A stretch of 64,000 nucleotides of DNA from Azonexus sp. (GTDB lineage Bacteria > Pseudomonadota > Gammaproteobacteria > Burkholderiales > Rhodocyclaceae): positions 1 to 64,000 of the forward strand of contig JAUYEI010000007.1 in NCBI GenBank assembly GCA_030691385.1. The letters are read 5' to 3'. Below the pieces are notes generated by a model. It was not told the origin of the DNA, made no database searches, and saw nothing but the letters and a program-made list of their open reading frames with translations. Positions 21,440 through 30,421 of this stretch are shown piece by piece. The stretch's first letter is position 1. The number at the start of each line of letters is the position of its first letter. The position numbers and the translations under genes were made by a program.

Positions 21440-22335
21440 GGCTTTGCTATCTCTGCGGTAGCGGGGGCTAGCACCAGCACATCGCAATCGGCCGCATTGG
21501 TCACATCCTTGGCAACGCTGCCGAGCAGAAACTCCTGCATGCCGCTCTTGCCGCTGCGGCCCAGGACGATGAGTTCGGCGCGCAACGATGCGGCGCGCTC
21601 GACAATCGCGGCGGCCGGATAGCCCGCCGTGACATGGCGAGCGCAGACGCCTTCAGGCTGCGTGGCTTGCAGCCGGGTTTCCGCTTCCGCCAGGGCGCGA
21701 CGGCGGTAATCCTCGGCGAACGCCGCATCCAGGCCGGCCTGGCGCATCCGCTCGGCGATGGCTGTGTCGCAGACGTGCAGCAGCTCGATACGCGCATCCG
21801 GCGCGACCGCTCGGCACAGCGCCGGCATCGCCGCGAATCCGGGCGAGAAATCCAGCGCGACGAGGGCGTCGCGATAAGGCCCCTGCTGCGTCTGGAGCTT
21901 GACGATCAAGACCGGGCAGGTCGTCGTCCGCAGCACCCGCGCGGTGGTGGAACCGAGCAGCAGATCAAGCAGGCTGTTCTCGCCGCGCGCCCCCGCCACC
22001 ACCAGACCGGCCTCGACCACGCGCGCATAATCGGCGATTTGACTGTGGGCCCGGCCGATACGGGAGGCAGCGTGAGTCCTGATGCCGAATTGCGCTTGCA
22101 GCGTAGCCGCCAGAGCTTCCAGCCGGGTGCGCGCACCCTTGGCTGCAGCTTCGTCGTTGCAGGTGGCATCGGCCGGCCGGATGTCAGGGCCTGGATAGAG
22201 TGCCAGGGGATGCACCACGTGCAGCAGATGCAATTCGGCATGACATGCCTTGGCGATCAGGGCGGCACGGCGCACGGCCCGGCCAGCGGGGACGGAAAAA
22301 TCGGTGGCGGCGACGATGCAATGGACGGGAGTCAT
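21436..22335 (-). CDS. Tandem universal stress protein (UspA)
   Basis: CIVAATDFSVPAGRAVRRA ... VGARGENSLLDLLLGSTTARVLRTTTCPVLIV; probable start 22335. Confidence 0.9.
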   Translation of the reverse strand: MTPVHCIVAATDFSVPAGRAVRRAALIAKACHAELHLLHVVHPLALYPGPDIRPADATCNDEAAAKGARTRLEALAATLQAQFGIRTHAASRIGRAHSQIADYARVVEAGLVVAGARGENSLLDLLLGSTTARVLRTTTCPVLIVKLQTQQGPYRDALVALDFSPGFAAMPALCRAVAPDARIELLHVCDTAIAERMRQAGLDAAFAEDYRRRALAEAETRLQATQPEGVCARHVTAGYPAAAIVERAASLRAELIVLGRSGKSGMQEFLLGSVAKDVTNAADCDVLVLAPATAEIAKP

Positions 22336-22579
22336 AATCCTTGAAACCTCAGTTGGACGTGGCAGATGGTGCGCCTGGGCGGGATGGCCGGCGCGAAGCG
22401 ACGACGCAGCAGACTCATGCCTGCAAGGAGAAGCGACAAAACCGGGCGCCCGACCAGGCGTGCCAGCGGCCATGTAGCGCTGTCAGCCAAGGGGTGAATC
22501 GCCTCGAAGGCGCAAAGGCCTGTATTCATGCGGCTGGCCAAGGCTGGATAAGCGGTCAACTGAGGTTTCAAGGATAATG
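22333..22579. repeat. 23-bp inverted repeat pair flanking 201 bp
   Basis: cataatccttgaaacctcagttg (22333-22355) vs caactgaggtttcaaggataatg (22557-22579), 22/23 identical as inverted repeats. Confidence 0.85.
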
Positions 22580-22613
22580 TCTCTTTGGTTTGATTGCGGG
22601 TTCGGCAAATCGC

Positions 22614-23501
22614 TTAGCGCCAGGCGACCAGCACGTCGCCGCGCGCATGGGCCAGCACGTGCTTGGTAACGCTACCGAGCAACAGTTCCTCAGTCATACC
22701 CGCGCCATGCTTGCCGAGCACGATGAGATCGGCGCCTTGTACTTCCTCCTGCTCCAGGATGCGGGGCGCGGCACCGCCATGGACCGCGATGGCGCGTCCG
22801 TTTGTTTCGGCGAAGCCAGCCTCGGTGGCGGCCTGATGCAAACGGGCGAGCGCCTCCTGGCGGGCCTCGGCACGATGGCGCTGGATGGTCTCTTCCGCTA
22901 CCCCTGCAAAGCGCAGCTTGCCTTCGAAGGGTGCCTCAAAGGCATGCAGCAGGACGATCTCAGCCCGCGGCGCGACAGCCTGCGCCAGACGCATGGCGCC
23001 CTGCGACCAGGGTGAGAAATCCACCGGCACCAGCACGCTGCGGTACGCGTCGCGCGCGGGTTGTTTCACCACCAGGATCGGACGCCGGGTCTTGCGCAAC
23101 AGGCGCTCGGCGGTTGCCCCCAGCAGCCAGTGGCGCATGAAGTCCGCGCCGCGTGCGCCCACGATCAGCAGGCTCGCATCGAGGCGCTCCGCCTCAGTGG
23201 CGATGCCTTCGAGCACCGCGCCTTCCAGCAAATACTGGCCGGCGCTCACTCCAAGCGGCGCACCGATGTCGGCGGCCAGTTGCGCCAGCGCCTCGCGCGC
23301 CTGCGCGCGGATGCATTCCTGCAAGGTCTCGCCTTCCGCGCCGAACGCGCGGCGCAGTTCGTCGAGTGCGCTCTTCTCCAGGATATGCACGAGCTCCAGC
23401 CGCGCGCCAATATCGCGCGCGAGCAGCGCCGCGCGCTGTGCGGCGTGGTGCGCGGGGGCGGAAAAATCGGTGGCGGCAAGAATGCGGGCAAGCGGTTTCA
23501 T
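22614..23501 (-). CDS. Tandem universal stress protein (UspA)
   Basis: RILAATDFSAPAHHAAQRA; VGARGADFMRHWLLGATAERLLRKTRRPILVV. Confidence 0.9.
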   Translation of the reverse strand: MKPLARILAATDFSAPAHHAAQRAALLARDIGARLELVHILEKSALDELRRAFGAEGETLQECIRAQAREALAQLAADIGAPLGVSAGQYLLEGAVLEGIATEAERLDASLLIVGARGADFMRHWLLGATAERLLRKTRRPILVVKQPARDAYRSVLVPVDFSPWSQGAMRLAQAVAPRAEIVLLHAFEAPFEGKLRFAGVAEETIQRHRAEARQEALARLHQAATEAGFAETNGRAIAVHGGAAPRILEQEEVQGADLIVLGKHGAGMTEELLLGSVTKHVLAHARGDVLVAWR

Positions 23502-25213
23502 GAGCTTTTCTCCTTGCTCTGTTTCATCTCGAGCACGGGTGCGTAGTCCCAATCCCGCACCTCCTGTATCGTCTTGTCGATGTCGTCAGTGGATATGGAC
23601 AGCATCCGCAGCGCTGTCGCCCCCAGGCGCAGGCTGGCCTCAATGGTCTCCGGATAGGCGTGGCTTGCGCCGGCATCCATCAGTTGCGAGCTTGTATCGA
23701 GATCGCGCGCCCGCGCGATGACCGGTACTTGCGGGTAACTGCGGCGCAGAATTGCCACGGTGCGCAACGCGCTGGCGTGGTCATTCAATGTAACGACAAC
23801 CAGGGCGGCCCGCTCCGCATGCGCCGCCGCCAGCAATTCTGCATCGGAGATGTCGCCATACAACACCGGGTGCCCATCGGCGCGTCCCTGCACCACCTGT
23901 TTCTGGTCGGTGTCGAACGCCACGAACGGCACGCCGCTTGCCTTGAGAAGCACGGCGATGGTGTGGCCGACGCGGCCATAGCCGCCGATAATGACTTGCT
24001 GCTCCGGCGCCTCCGACAAGCTGTGGGCAATGCCCTGTTCCGCATCGCGTCGGATGCCTGTCAGTCGGGCTGCGATGACCTGATTGAAGCGGATCAGGAA
24101 TGCGCCCACGATCATCGAGAACAGGACGGCGGTCAGCGCGATCTGCCCTATGTCCGCGTCGATCACCTTGGCATCGAGCGCGATGGCCAGCAAGGCAAAG
24201 CCGAATTCTCCGCCCACGGCCAGCAGCAATCCGCTGCGCCATGCAGTTAACGTGTCGATGCCGCTTCTCTTCACCATTGCCGTGACAATCAGCAGCTTGC
24301 TGACTAACAGCAGCAGTGCGCCAAGTAGTGCCCAATGCCAGATGTGCAGGATGGTGGCCGGTTCGAGCAGCATGCCGATACCGATGAAAAACAGCCCGAG
24401 CAGCACATCGCGGAACGGACGGATGCTGGATTCGACCTGGTGACGGAATTCGGTTTCGCCCAGCATCATGCCAGCCAGAAATGCGCCAAACGCCAGCGAC
24501 AAACCGAGGCTGAATGTCGTCCAGGCGGCGAGCAAGGCAACCAGTAACACAGCCAGGGTGAACAGTTCGGCGGAACGGCGCCGCGTGACGAGGTGAAACA
24601 GCGGTCGCAACAACCAGCGCCCGACATAGAACACCAGCGCGAACGCCAGTAGGGCTTTGGTGATCACCCAGCCCAGTTCGCCGGCCAATAAATCGACACC
24701 GACCGCCAGACCCAGTACCGGAATCACCACCAGAAAGGGCACCGCCGTGACGTCCTGGAAAACCGACATCGCCAGTCCAAGACGACCGTGGGGCGTGTTT
24801 TCCTCGCCCTGCTCGGTTAACTGGCTGCTGACGAGGGTGGTGGATGACTGGGCAAACACCGCGCCGATCACAAAAGCCGCGGGGGCGGCCAGTCCGGCCA
24901 GCCACATGACGAGACCTACCGCGAGGGTTGTGAAGACCACTTGCCCGGTGCCGAGCCCCAGCACCAGGTGACGCAACGCGTGCAGTTGGGGCAAGGAGAA
25001 ATTGAGACCGATGGAAAACAGCAGGAAGACCACGCCAAACTCCGCCAGCGCCTTGAACTCGGGCACATTGACGGTCGGTCCCGCCGTATGTGGGCCGAGG
25101 ATCACGCCAACCAGAAAATAACCAAGGCCCGTGGGAATATGCAGGTGCTGAAAAGCGAGCACCACGACGACCGCAACGCCCAGCAGCAAGAGAATTTGCG
25201 TGAGATGTTCCAT
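23498..25213 (-). CDS. KefB/KefC-like CPA2 antiporter with C-terminal RCK/TrkA-N domain
   Basis: Multi-TM then VIIGGYGRVGHTIAVLLKASGVPFVAFDTD. Confidence 0.92.
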   Translation of the reverse strand: MEHLTQILLLLGVAVVVVLAFQHLHIPTGLGYFLVGVILGPHTAGPTVNVPEFKALAEFGVVFLLFSIGLNFSLPQLHALRHLVLGLGTGQVVFTTLAVGLVMWLAGLAAPAAFVIGAVFAQSSTTLVSSQLTEQGEENTPHGRLGLAMSVFQDVTAVPFLVVIPVLGLAVGVDLLAGELGWVITKALLAFALVFYVGRWLLRPLFHLVTRRRSAELFTLAVLLVALLAAWTTFSLGLSLAFGAFLAGMMLGETEFRHQVESSIRPFRDVLLGLFFIGIGMLLEPATILHIWHWALLGALLLLVSKLLIVTAMVKRSGIDTLTAWRSGLLLAVGGEFGFALLAIALDAKVIDADIGQIALTAVLFSMIVGAFLIRFNQVIAARLTGIRRDAEQGIAHSLSEAPEQQVIIGGYGRVGHTIAVLLKASGVPFVAFDTDQKQVVQGRADGHPVLYGDISDAELLAAAHAERAALVVVTLNDHASALRTVAILRRSYPQVPVIARARDLDTSSQLMDAGASHAYPETIEASLRLGATALRMLSISTDDIDKTIQEVRDWDYAPVLEMKQSKEKSS

Positions 25214-25629
25214 CAACAGGACTATATCCTCGATGCCGATCAGGCGGCAACAAAGCACTCAAGGGGTTTCATGGCCTGCTCTCCTGCGGACGAATGATCG
25301 CGGTCAGCGCAGGGTGGAGAAATCCAGCCGCGCGCCGAGGGCGTCGCAGAAATGCGTCGAAGCGAGCGAGATGTCCACCAGAAAAGCCCTCCTCTTCCTC
25401 GAAAAAGCCGGCCCACTCGCTGAGCGCCGCGAGCCTGCTCACCACGGAGGAAGATTGCACCAGTGGTCTGCAGAGCGCTCATATTGAATATATGTACCGT
25501 GCGCGAGCTAGAAATCAAAGGCTTGGCGGGTGATTTGGCAACCGGTGCACCACACTGACAATCGACACCTTGCCGCCCGTGGAGCTATCATGCGTCTTAC
25601 CAATCCGTCTTACCAAACAGAGGCCAAAC

Positions 25630-25902
25630 GTGGAAACCGTCAAAATGTCGAGCAAAGGGCAGATCGTCATTCCCAAGGCAATGCGCGATTCGCACCATCT
25701 GCACCCAGGTGTGGAGTTCATCATCATTGAGGAAGGAAACAGCCTGCGCCTCATGCCGGCCGCCAACATCAAACAAGCTACGGTTGATGAAGTCGGCGGC
25801 ATCCTTCACCGGGCTGGCCGGGTGCCCGTGTCCGATGACGACATGCGGGCCGCACTGAGGGCCAAGGCCAAGGCCAACGACGACGCCAGCAAACAAGCCT
25901 GA
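25630..25902 (+). CDS. AbrB/SpoVT-type antitoxin
   Basis: VETVKMSSKGQIVIPKAMRDSHHLHPGVEF; overlaps downstream PIN gene. Confidence 0.9.
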   Translation: METVKMSSKGQIVIPKAMRDSHHLHPGVEFIIIEEGNSLRLMPAANIKQATVDEVGGILHRAGRVPVSDDDMRAALRAKAKANDDASKQA

Positions 25903-26300
25903 TGATTGCCCTGGACACCAACGTTCTCGCCCGCTTCCTGCTGCGGGACGATGAGGCCCAGTACAAGGCCGCCGCTGCACTCCTGACGAAGGCTCGCCAC
26001 TACACCACCCCGCCGACCGTGTTGATTGAACTGGTGTGGGTGCTGGAATCCACCGACTGTGACCGGGCCACCATCGCCCATGCCCTCCGCCTGTTGTTCA
26101 ACCTGCCCAACTTTGAACCGCTCGAATTTGATGCCGTGTTGCGGGCGCTCAACGGGTACGAAGCAGGGATGGATTTCGCCGACGCCATGCACCTGGCACT
26201 GAGCGGCAAGGCCAAGGCCGAGAGTTTTATCACCTCCGACAAGGCCTTTGCCAAACGCGCCAAGAAGGAAGAGGCATACCCGCCGATCGAACTCCTTTGA
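25902..26300 (+). CDS. PIN-domain toxin (VapC-like)
   Basis: MIALDTNVLARFLLRDD; conserved acidic residues DFADAMH. Confidence 0.9.
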   Translation: MIALDTNVLARFLLRDDEAQYKAAAALLTKARHYTTPPTVLIELVWVLESTDCDRATIAHALRLLFNLPNFEPLEFDAVLRALNGYEAGMDFADAMHLALSGKAKAESFITSDKAFAKRAKKEEAYPPIELL

Positions 26301-26371
26301 GCCATTTTCCGGCCTGACCATCACATTGACGAGCGAGTGGATTCGAAGGCCATAGTGGCGGCCTGTCCAGG

Positions 26372-27790
26372 CTAATGCACGGTACACACCATGCACGGAT
26401 CGAAGGAGCGCACCACATGCTGCACGGTCGGCGGCGCGCCTTCGCCGGCCGGCAGGCCGACCAGGGCCTGTTCGAGCGGGCCGGGCCGGGCGTTGCCGTC
26501 GCGTGGCGAGAAATTCCAGGTGGTCGGGGCGATGATCTGGTAGCGCTCGATGCGGCCGCGCCGGATGCTCAGCCAGTGGCCGAGGCTGCCACGGGCGGCT
26601 TCGACGAGGCCGGTACCGCTGGCGTCGTCGGGCATCTCGCCGTGGGTGCAGAAGGGTTCGCCGGGTTGCAGCGCCTGCACCCAGCTTTCCATGGTGGGCA
26701 GGACGAGCGCCAGTTCGAGCAGGCGGGCGGCGACGCGGGCCATGACGCTGGCGCCGTCGCGCTGCACCAGATCGAGCGCCAGCGGGTGGCCGGCGATGAG
26801 TTGCCGGGCCAGCGCGCCGACTTCGTAAGGCTGGCCGGCATAGCGCGGCGCCTTGCACCAGGTATAGGCGTCGGGTTTATTGGCATCGACGATGGTTTCG
26901 CCCTGCGCCGGATGGCGGGCCTTGCCGGCCGCCAGCCAGGCGCTGGTGGTGTCTTCGTCGATTTTGGCTGCGTCGAGCACGGCCGATTGACCGGCTTGCC
27001 ACGTGCCCGCCGGGAAGAGGTCGTAGGCCCCGTAGGACAGGAAGGCGTCGTCGGCGCGGCCGAGTTTGTCGAGGCCGAGATCGCTGGCGGCGTGCAGGAA
27101 GGCGGGGAAGTCGGCGGGCCGGCCATCGGCCCAGGCCAGTAGCTGATCCTTGCTGGCCAGTTGGGCAACAGCGGCGAGCGAGTCGCCGAACAGGCGTTTT
27201 TCGAGAAAGCCACGAAATTCGCGGAGCTGCGCGAGCAGGCGGATGCGCTCGCCGACCGTGATCGCCCGCGTGCTGCCACCGGGCTGGATGGCCAGCGTGT
27301 GCGGCCAGCGGCCGGCGAGAAAACCCATCATCCGGAGGAAGCCGGCACGGGCTGGCAACACCTCGGCAGCGGCGTCGCCGGTAACCGCTGTAAAACGCTT
27401 CGCTACGGCGTCGTGCCAAGGCCGGTCGACGTAGGCCGGGCGGGCAAAATCGGGCATGAAAAAGAGGTAAAAGTGGGTCAGGTGATCGGCCAGGTTTTCG
27501 GTGGCACATATCAAATTTCGCGATATTTTCCCGTTGACCGTGGGAATGACGCCCATCGCCTCGGCCAGCGCCGAGGCCGCCGCCGCCGACTGGGCAACCG
27601 AGCAGATGCCGCAGATGCGCGGCACGATGGCCAGCGCGTCGAGCGGAGCGCGGCCGATCATGATCTGCTCGAAGCCGCGGAAGAGCGGCGAGTTGACCTG
27701 GGCCGAGCGGATAAGGCCGTTATCGAGGTCGAGGGCGACTTCAAGATCGCCTTCGACGCGGTTGAACGGCCCGACGACGATCCGGCTCAC
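26372..27790 (-). CDS. hupV: Regulatory (H2-sensing) [NiFe] hydrogenase large subunit
   Basis: PRICGICSVAQS; ends DPCMVCTVH* with no C-terminal cleavable extension. Confidence 0.9.
   Translation of the reverse strand: MSRIVVGPFNRVEGDLEVALDLDNGLIRSAQVNSPLFRGFEQIMIGRAPLDALAIVPRICGICSVAQSAAAASALAEAMGVIPTVNGKISRNLICATENLADHLTHFYLFFMPDFARPAYVDRPWHDAVAKRFTAVTGDAAAEVLPARAGFLRMMGFLAGRWPHTLAIQPGGSTRAITVGERIRLLAQLREFRGFLEKRLFGDSLAAVAQLASKDQLLAWADGRPADFPAFLHAASDLGLDKLGRADDAFLSYGAYDLFPAGTWQAGQSAVLDAAKIDEDTTSAWLAAGKARHPAQGETIVDANKPDAYTWCKAPRYAGQPYEVGALARQLIAGHPLALDLVQRDGASVMARVAARLLELALVLPTMESWVQALQPGEPFCTHGEMPDDASGTGLVEAARGSLGHWLSIRRGRIERYQIIAPTTWNFSPRDGNARPGPLEQALVGLPAGEGAPPTVQHVVRSFDPCMVCTVH
27511..27548 (+). 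repeat. Dispersed repeat copy inside hupV
   Basis: tcaaatttcgcgatattttcccgttgaccgtgggaatg; encodes IPTVNGKISRNLI. Confidence 0.7.
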
Positions 27791-28788
27791 TTGCCGCCGC
27801 CTTTTTTGCGGATTGGCGGCATGACTACCGGATGATCTTCAACGGCGTTGTTGCGCACCCGCTTCGGCGTCGCCGATTTGGACAGCGCGGCGAGCGCGAC
27901 GAACCAGGCTTTCGGCATGTCGGTCGGCAGGCCGATCGGGATGCCGGCCAGCTTCGGCGTTTCCTGGAAGGCGTGGCCGGGCGACTCGAAACCCGGCTCG
28001 GTGCAGGCGATGCAGGCGAAGCCGCCGCGCAGGCAGGAGCCGCTGCCGTTCCACGGCCGCAGGTTGCAGTCGGCGTGGGCCTGGGTGCCCTTGCAGCCGA
28101 GGTTTTCCATGAGGCAGCCGAGGTCGGACTGCTTCTGGGCGCTGGCCTTGAATTCGTAGAACTCGTTGCGGGCGCAGCCGTGATGGACCAGTTCGCCGGC
28201 ATAGAGGAGCGGCCGCCCGAATTCGTCGAGGTCGGCGCCGCTCATCCCTTCCAGGGCGGCTTTTTCCAGCGTGTCGACGACCCAGCCGGGATGCGTCGGG
28301 CAGCCGGCGATATTGATCACCGGCAGGCCGGCCGCCGACTGGAAGCCGGCGCCGAGCAGGCCGCCCGGCGTCTGTTCGTCGAACTGCAGGCCGCAGGCTT
28401 CGAGCGGATTGCCCGGCGTGTTGGCCGAAAAGCCGCCGTAGGCCGTGCACGAGCCGATGGCGAAAACCCATTTGGCGTGGCGGGCCAGGCGGGCGACCCA
28501 TTCGGTCAGCGGCCGGCCGCTGCCGGCCATCAGGTGGAACTTGCCGGTGCCGTTCGGGCCGCGCAGCATGGCTCCTTCGATGCATAGCGCATCGAAAGAA
28601 AGCCAGCCTTCGGCGCAGTCTTCGAGGATGGTAAGCGCTTCTTCACCGCTCTCGATCGAGAGCGCCGGGTGCCAGAGAAATTCGATGCCGGCGTCGCGCA
28701 ATTCGTCGAACAGCGAGCGCGGCTCCGAGCACAGCATCGACTGCGTGCAGCCGCCGCAGCCGCCGCTTTGCAGCCAGAGCACTTTCAT
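27787..28788 (-). CDS. hupU: Regulatory [NiFe] hydrogenase small subunit
   Basis: MKVLWLQSGGCGGCTQSMLC, no Tat signal peptide. Confidence 0.9.
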   Translation of the reverse strand: MKVLWLQSGGCGGCTQSMLCSEPRSLFDELRDAGIEFLWHPALSIESGEEALTILEDCAEGWLSFDALCIEGAMLRGPNGTGKFHLMAGSGRPLTEWVARLARHAKWVFAIGSCTAYGGFSANTPGNPLEACGLQFDEQTPGGLLGAGFQSAAGLPVINIAGCPTHPGWVVDTLEKAALEGMSGADLDEFGRPLLYAGELVHHGCARNEFYEFKASAQKQSDLGCLMENLGCKGTQAHADCNLRPWNGSGSCLRGGFACIACTEPGFESPGHAFQETPKLAGIPIGLPTDMPKAWFVALAALSKSATPKRVRNNAVEDHPVVMPPIRKKGGGK

Positions 28789-28816
28789 GCTGCAAACCTC
28801 GATTGAATACAGGGAT

Positions 28817-28914
28817 TTTCACCGCAGAGACGCGGAGACTCGGAGAAAAGCAATACAGAGAAAATCCGGGTTTCTCTGTATTGACTCTGCGCCTCTGTGC
28901 CTCTGCGGTAAAGC
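28817..28914. repeat. Long imperfect hairpin built from CCGCAGAGxCGCxGAG repeats
   Basis: Inner perfect stem AATACAGAGAAA/TTTCTCTGTATT; outer caccgcagagacgcggaga vs ctctgcgcctctgtgcctctgcggt. Confidence 0.85.
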
Positions 28915-28930
28915 GCTTGCCGATTCGGGA

Positions 28931-30421
28931 TCATTCGGCCGGCTCCAGCCCGTGGCGGACCAGCTTGGCGCGCAGGCCGACGCGCGACAGGCCGAGTTCG
29001 CGGGCGGCCCGCGATTTGTTCCAGCGATGGCGGATCATCGCTTCCTTGAGGACGTGCATTTCCAGCTGATCCATGCGCTCCTTGAGGCAGCCGCCCAGGC
29101 CGGCCGCCCAGGCCGGCTCGTCGCCCGGCCGGCTGTCGTCGAAATCGCCGACCGGCGTGCGCAGCACGCGCGGCGACAGCAGGTCGGCACCGAGCAGCGG
29201 TGTGGTGGACAGCGCAACCATGCGCAGGATTTCGTTCTGCAGTTCGCGCACATTGCCCGGCCAGCGGTAGGCGGCGATGCAGGCGAGCGCCTCGTTGGTG
29301 AAGCCTTCGACCGGCTTGCCGAGGGCGTGGCAACTGCTGGCGAGCAGGCGGTGGGCGAGCAGCGGCAGGTCCATCGGCCGCTCGCGCAAGGGCGGCACGT
29401 GCAGGGCGATGGTCGCCAGCCGGTAATAAAGGTCTTCGCGGAAGCGGCCGGTACGCACATCGTCTTCGAGATCGCGGTTGGTCGCGGCAATGACCCGGAC
29501 GTCCACATGGACCGGACGATTGCTGCCGAGCGGGCGGAACTCGCCTTCCTGCAGCACGCGCAGCAGCTTGACCTGGAAAGCCGGGCTGGTTTCGCCGATT
29601 TCGTCGAGGAACAGGGTGCCACCGTCGGCCTGCTGAAACAGGCCGACACGATCTTCGACGGCGCCGGTGAAGGCGCCGCGTTTGTAGCCGAAGAGCTCGG
29701 ATTCGAGGAGGGTGTCGGGCAGGGCGCCGCAGTTTTCGGTGATGAAGGCCTTGCTCGCCCGGCGGCTTTCGTAGTGGATGGCGCGGGCGATCATTTCCTT
29801 GCCGGTGCCCGATTCGCCGGTGACCATGATCGACAGGTCGAACGGTGCAACGCGGCCGACCATGTCGCAGACGGCGTTGATCGGGCTGCCCGTGGCGCGG
29901 ATCAGGCCGGCCAGGCCGAAGCTGCTTTTGACCTTTTCCTGCTTGTGGTCGACCTGCCGTTTGAGCACCGGCTCGGCGGTGCGCAGGTCGAGCGACAGGC
30001 GCTGGTTTTCCTGCTGCAGACGCCACACTTCGGCGGCACGCTGCAGGGTTAACAACAACTGCTCGGGCTGCCAGGGCTTGAGCAGGTATTGCCAGATGCC
30101 GGCCTCGTTGACGCCGGTGATGATGTCTTCGGCGTCGGTATAGCCGGAAAGGATGATGCGGACGATGTCCGGCCAGCGGCTGCGTACTTCCTTGAGAAAC
30201 TGGACGCCGGTCGTCCCCGGCATGCGCTGGTCGCAGAGCACGATGCGGACGGCCTGCTCGCGCAGGAGGATTTCCATGCCCTCGTCGGCGCTGGAGGCGC
30301 AGAGCACCTCGAAATCTTCTTCCAGCGTCCGGCGCAAGGCTTCCTGCGAGCGCACCTCGTCGTCGATGACGAGAATGGCGGGCAGGCGGCGCAGGCTGCT
30401 GTGGGAAGACGGAAGGGTCAT
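28931..30421 (-). CDS. hupR: Sigma54-dependent response regulator HupR/HoxA
   Basis: REC domain, AAA+ [22 protein letters not shown]-terminal Fis HTH; next to hupUV. Confidence 0.9.
   Translation of the reverse strand: MTLPSSHSSLRRLPAILVIDDEVRSQEALRRTLEEDFEVLCASSADEGMEILLREQAVRIVLCDQRMPGTTGVQFLKEVRSRWPDIVRIILSGYTDAEDIITGVNEAGIWQYLLKPWQPEQLLLTLQRAAEVWRLQQENQRLSLDLRTAEPVLKRQVDHKQEKVKSSFGLAGLIRATGSPINAVCDMVGRVAPFDLSIMVTGESGTGKEMIARAIHYESRRASKAFITENCGALPDTLLESELFGYKRGAFTGAVEDRVGLFQQADGGTLFLDEIGETSPAFQVKLLRVLQEGEFRPLGSNRPVHVDVRVIAATNRDLEDDVRTGRFREDLYYRLATIALHVPPLRERPMDLPLLAHRLLASSCHALGKPVEGFTNEALACIAAYRWPGNVRELQNEILRMVALSTTPLLGADLLSPRVLRTPVGDFDDSRPGDEPAWAAGLGGCLKERMDQLEMHVLKEAMIRHRWNKSRAARELGLSRVGLRAKLVRHGLEPAE

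Noticed and set aside
26301-26328. gccattttccggcctgaccatc downstream of the PIN toxin as a degenerate copy
   Set aside because: Too diverged to separate from chance by eye.
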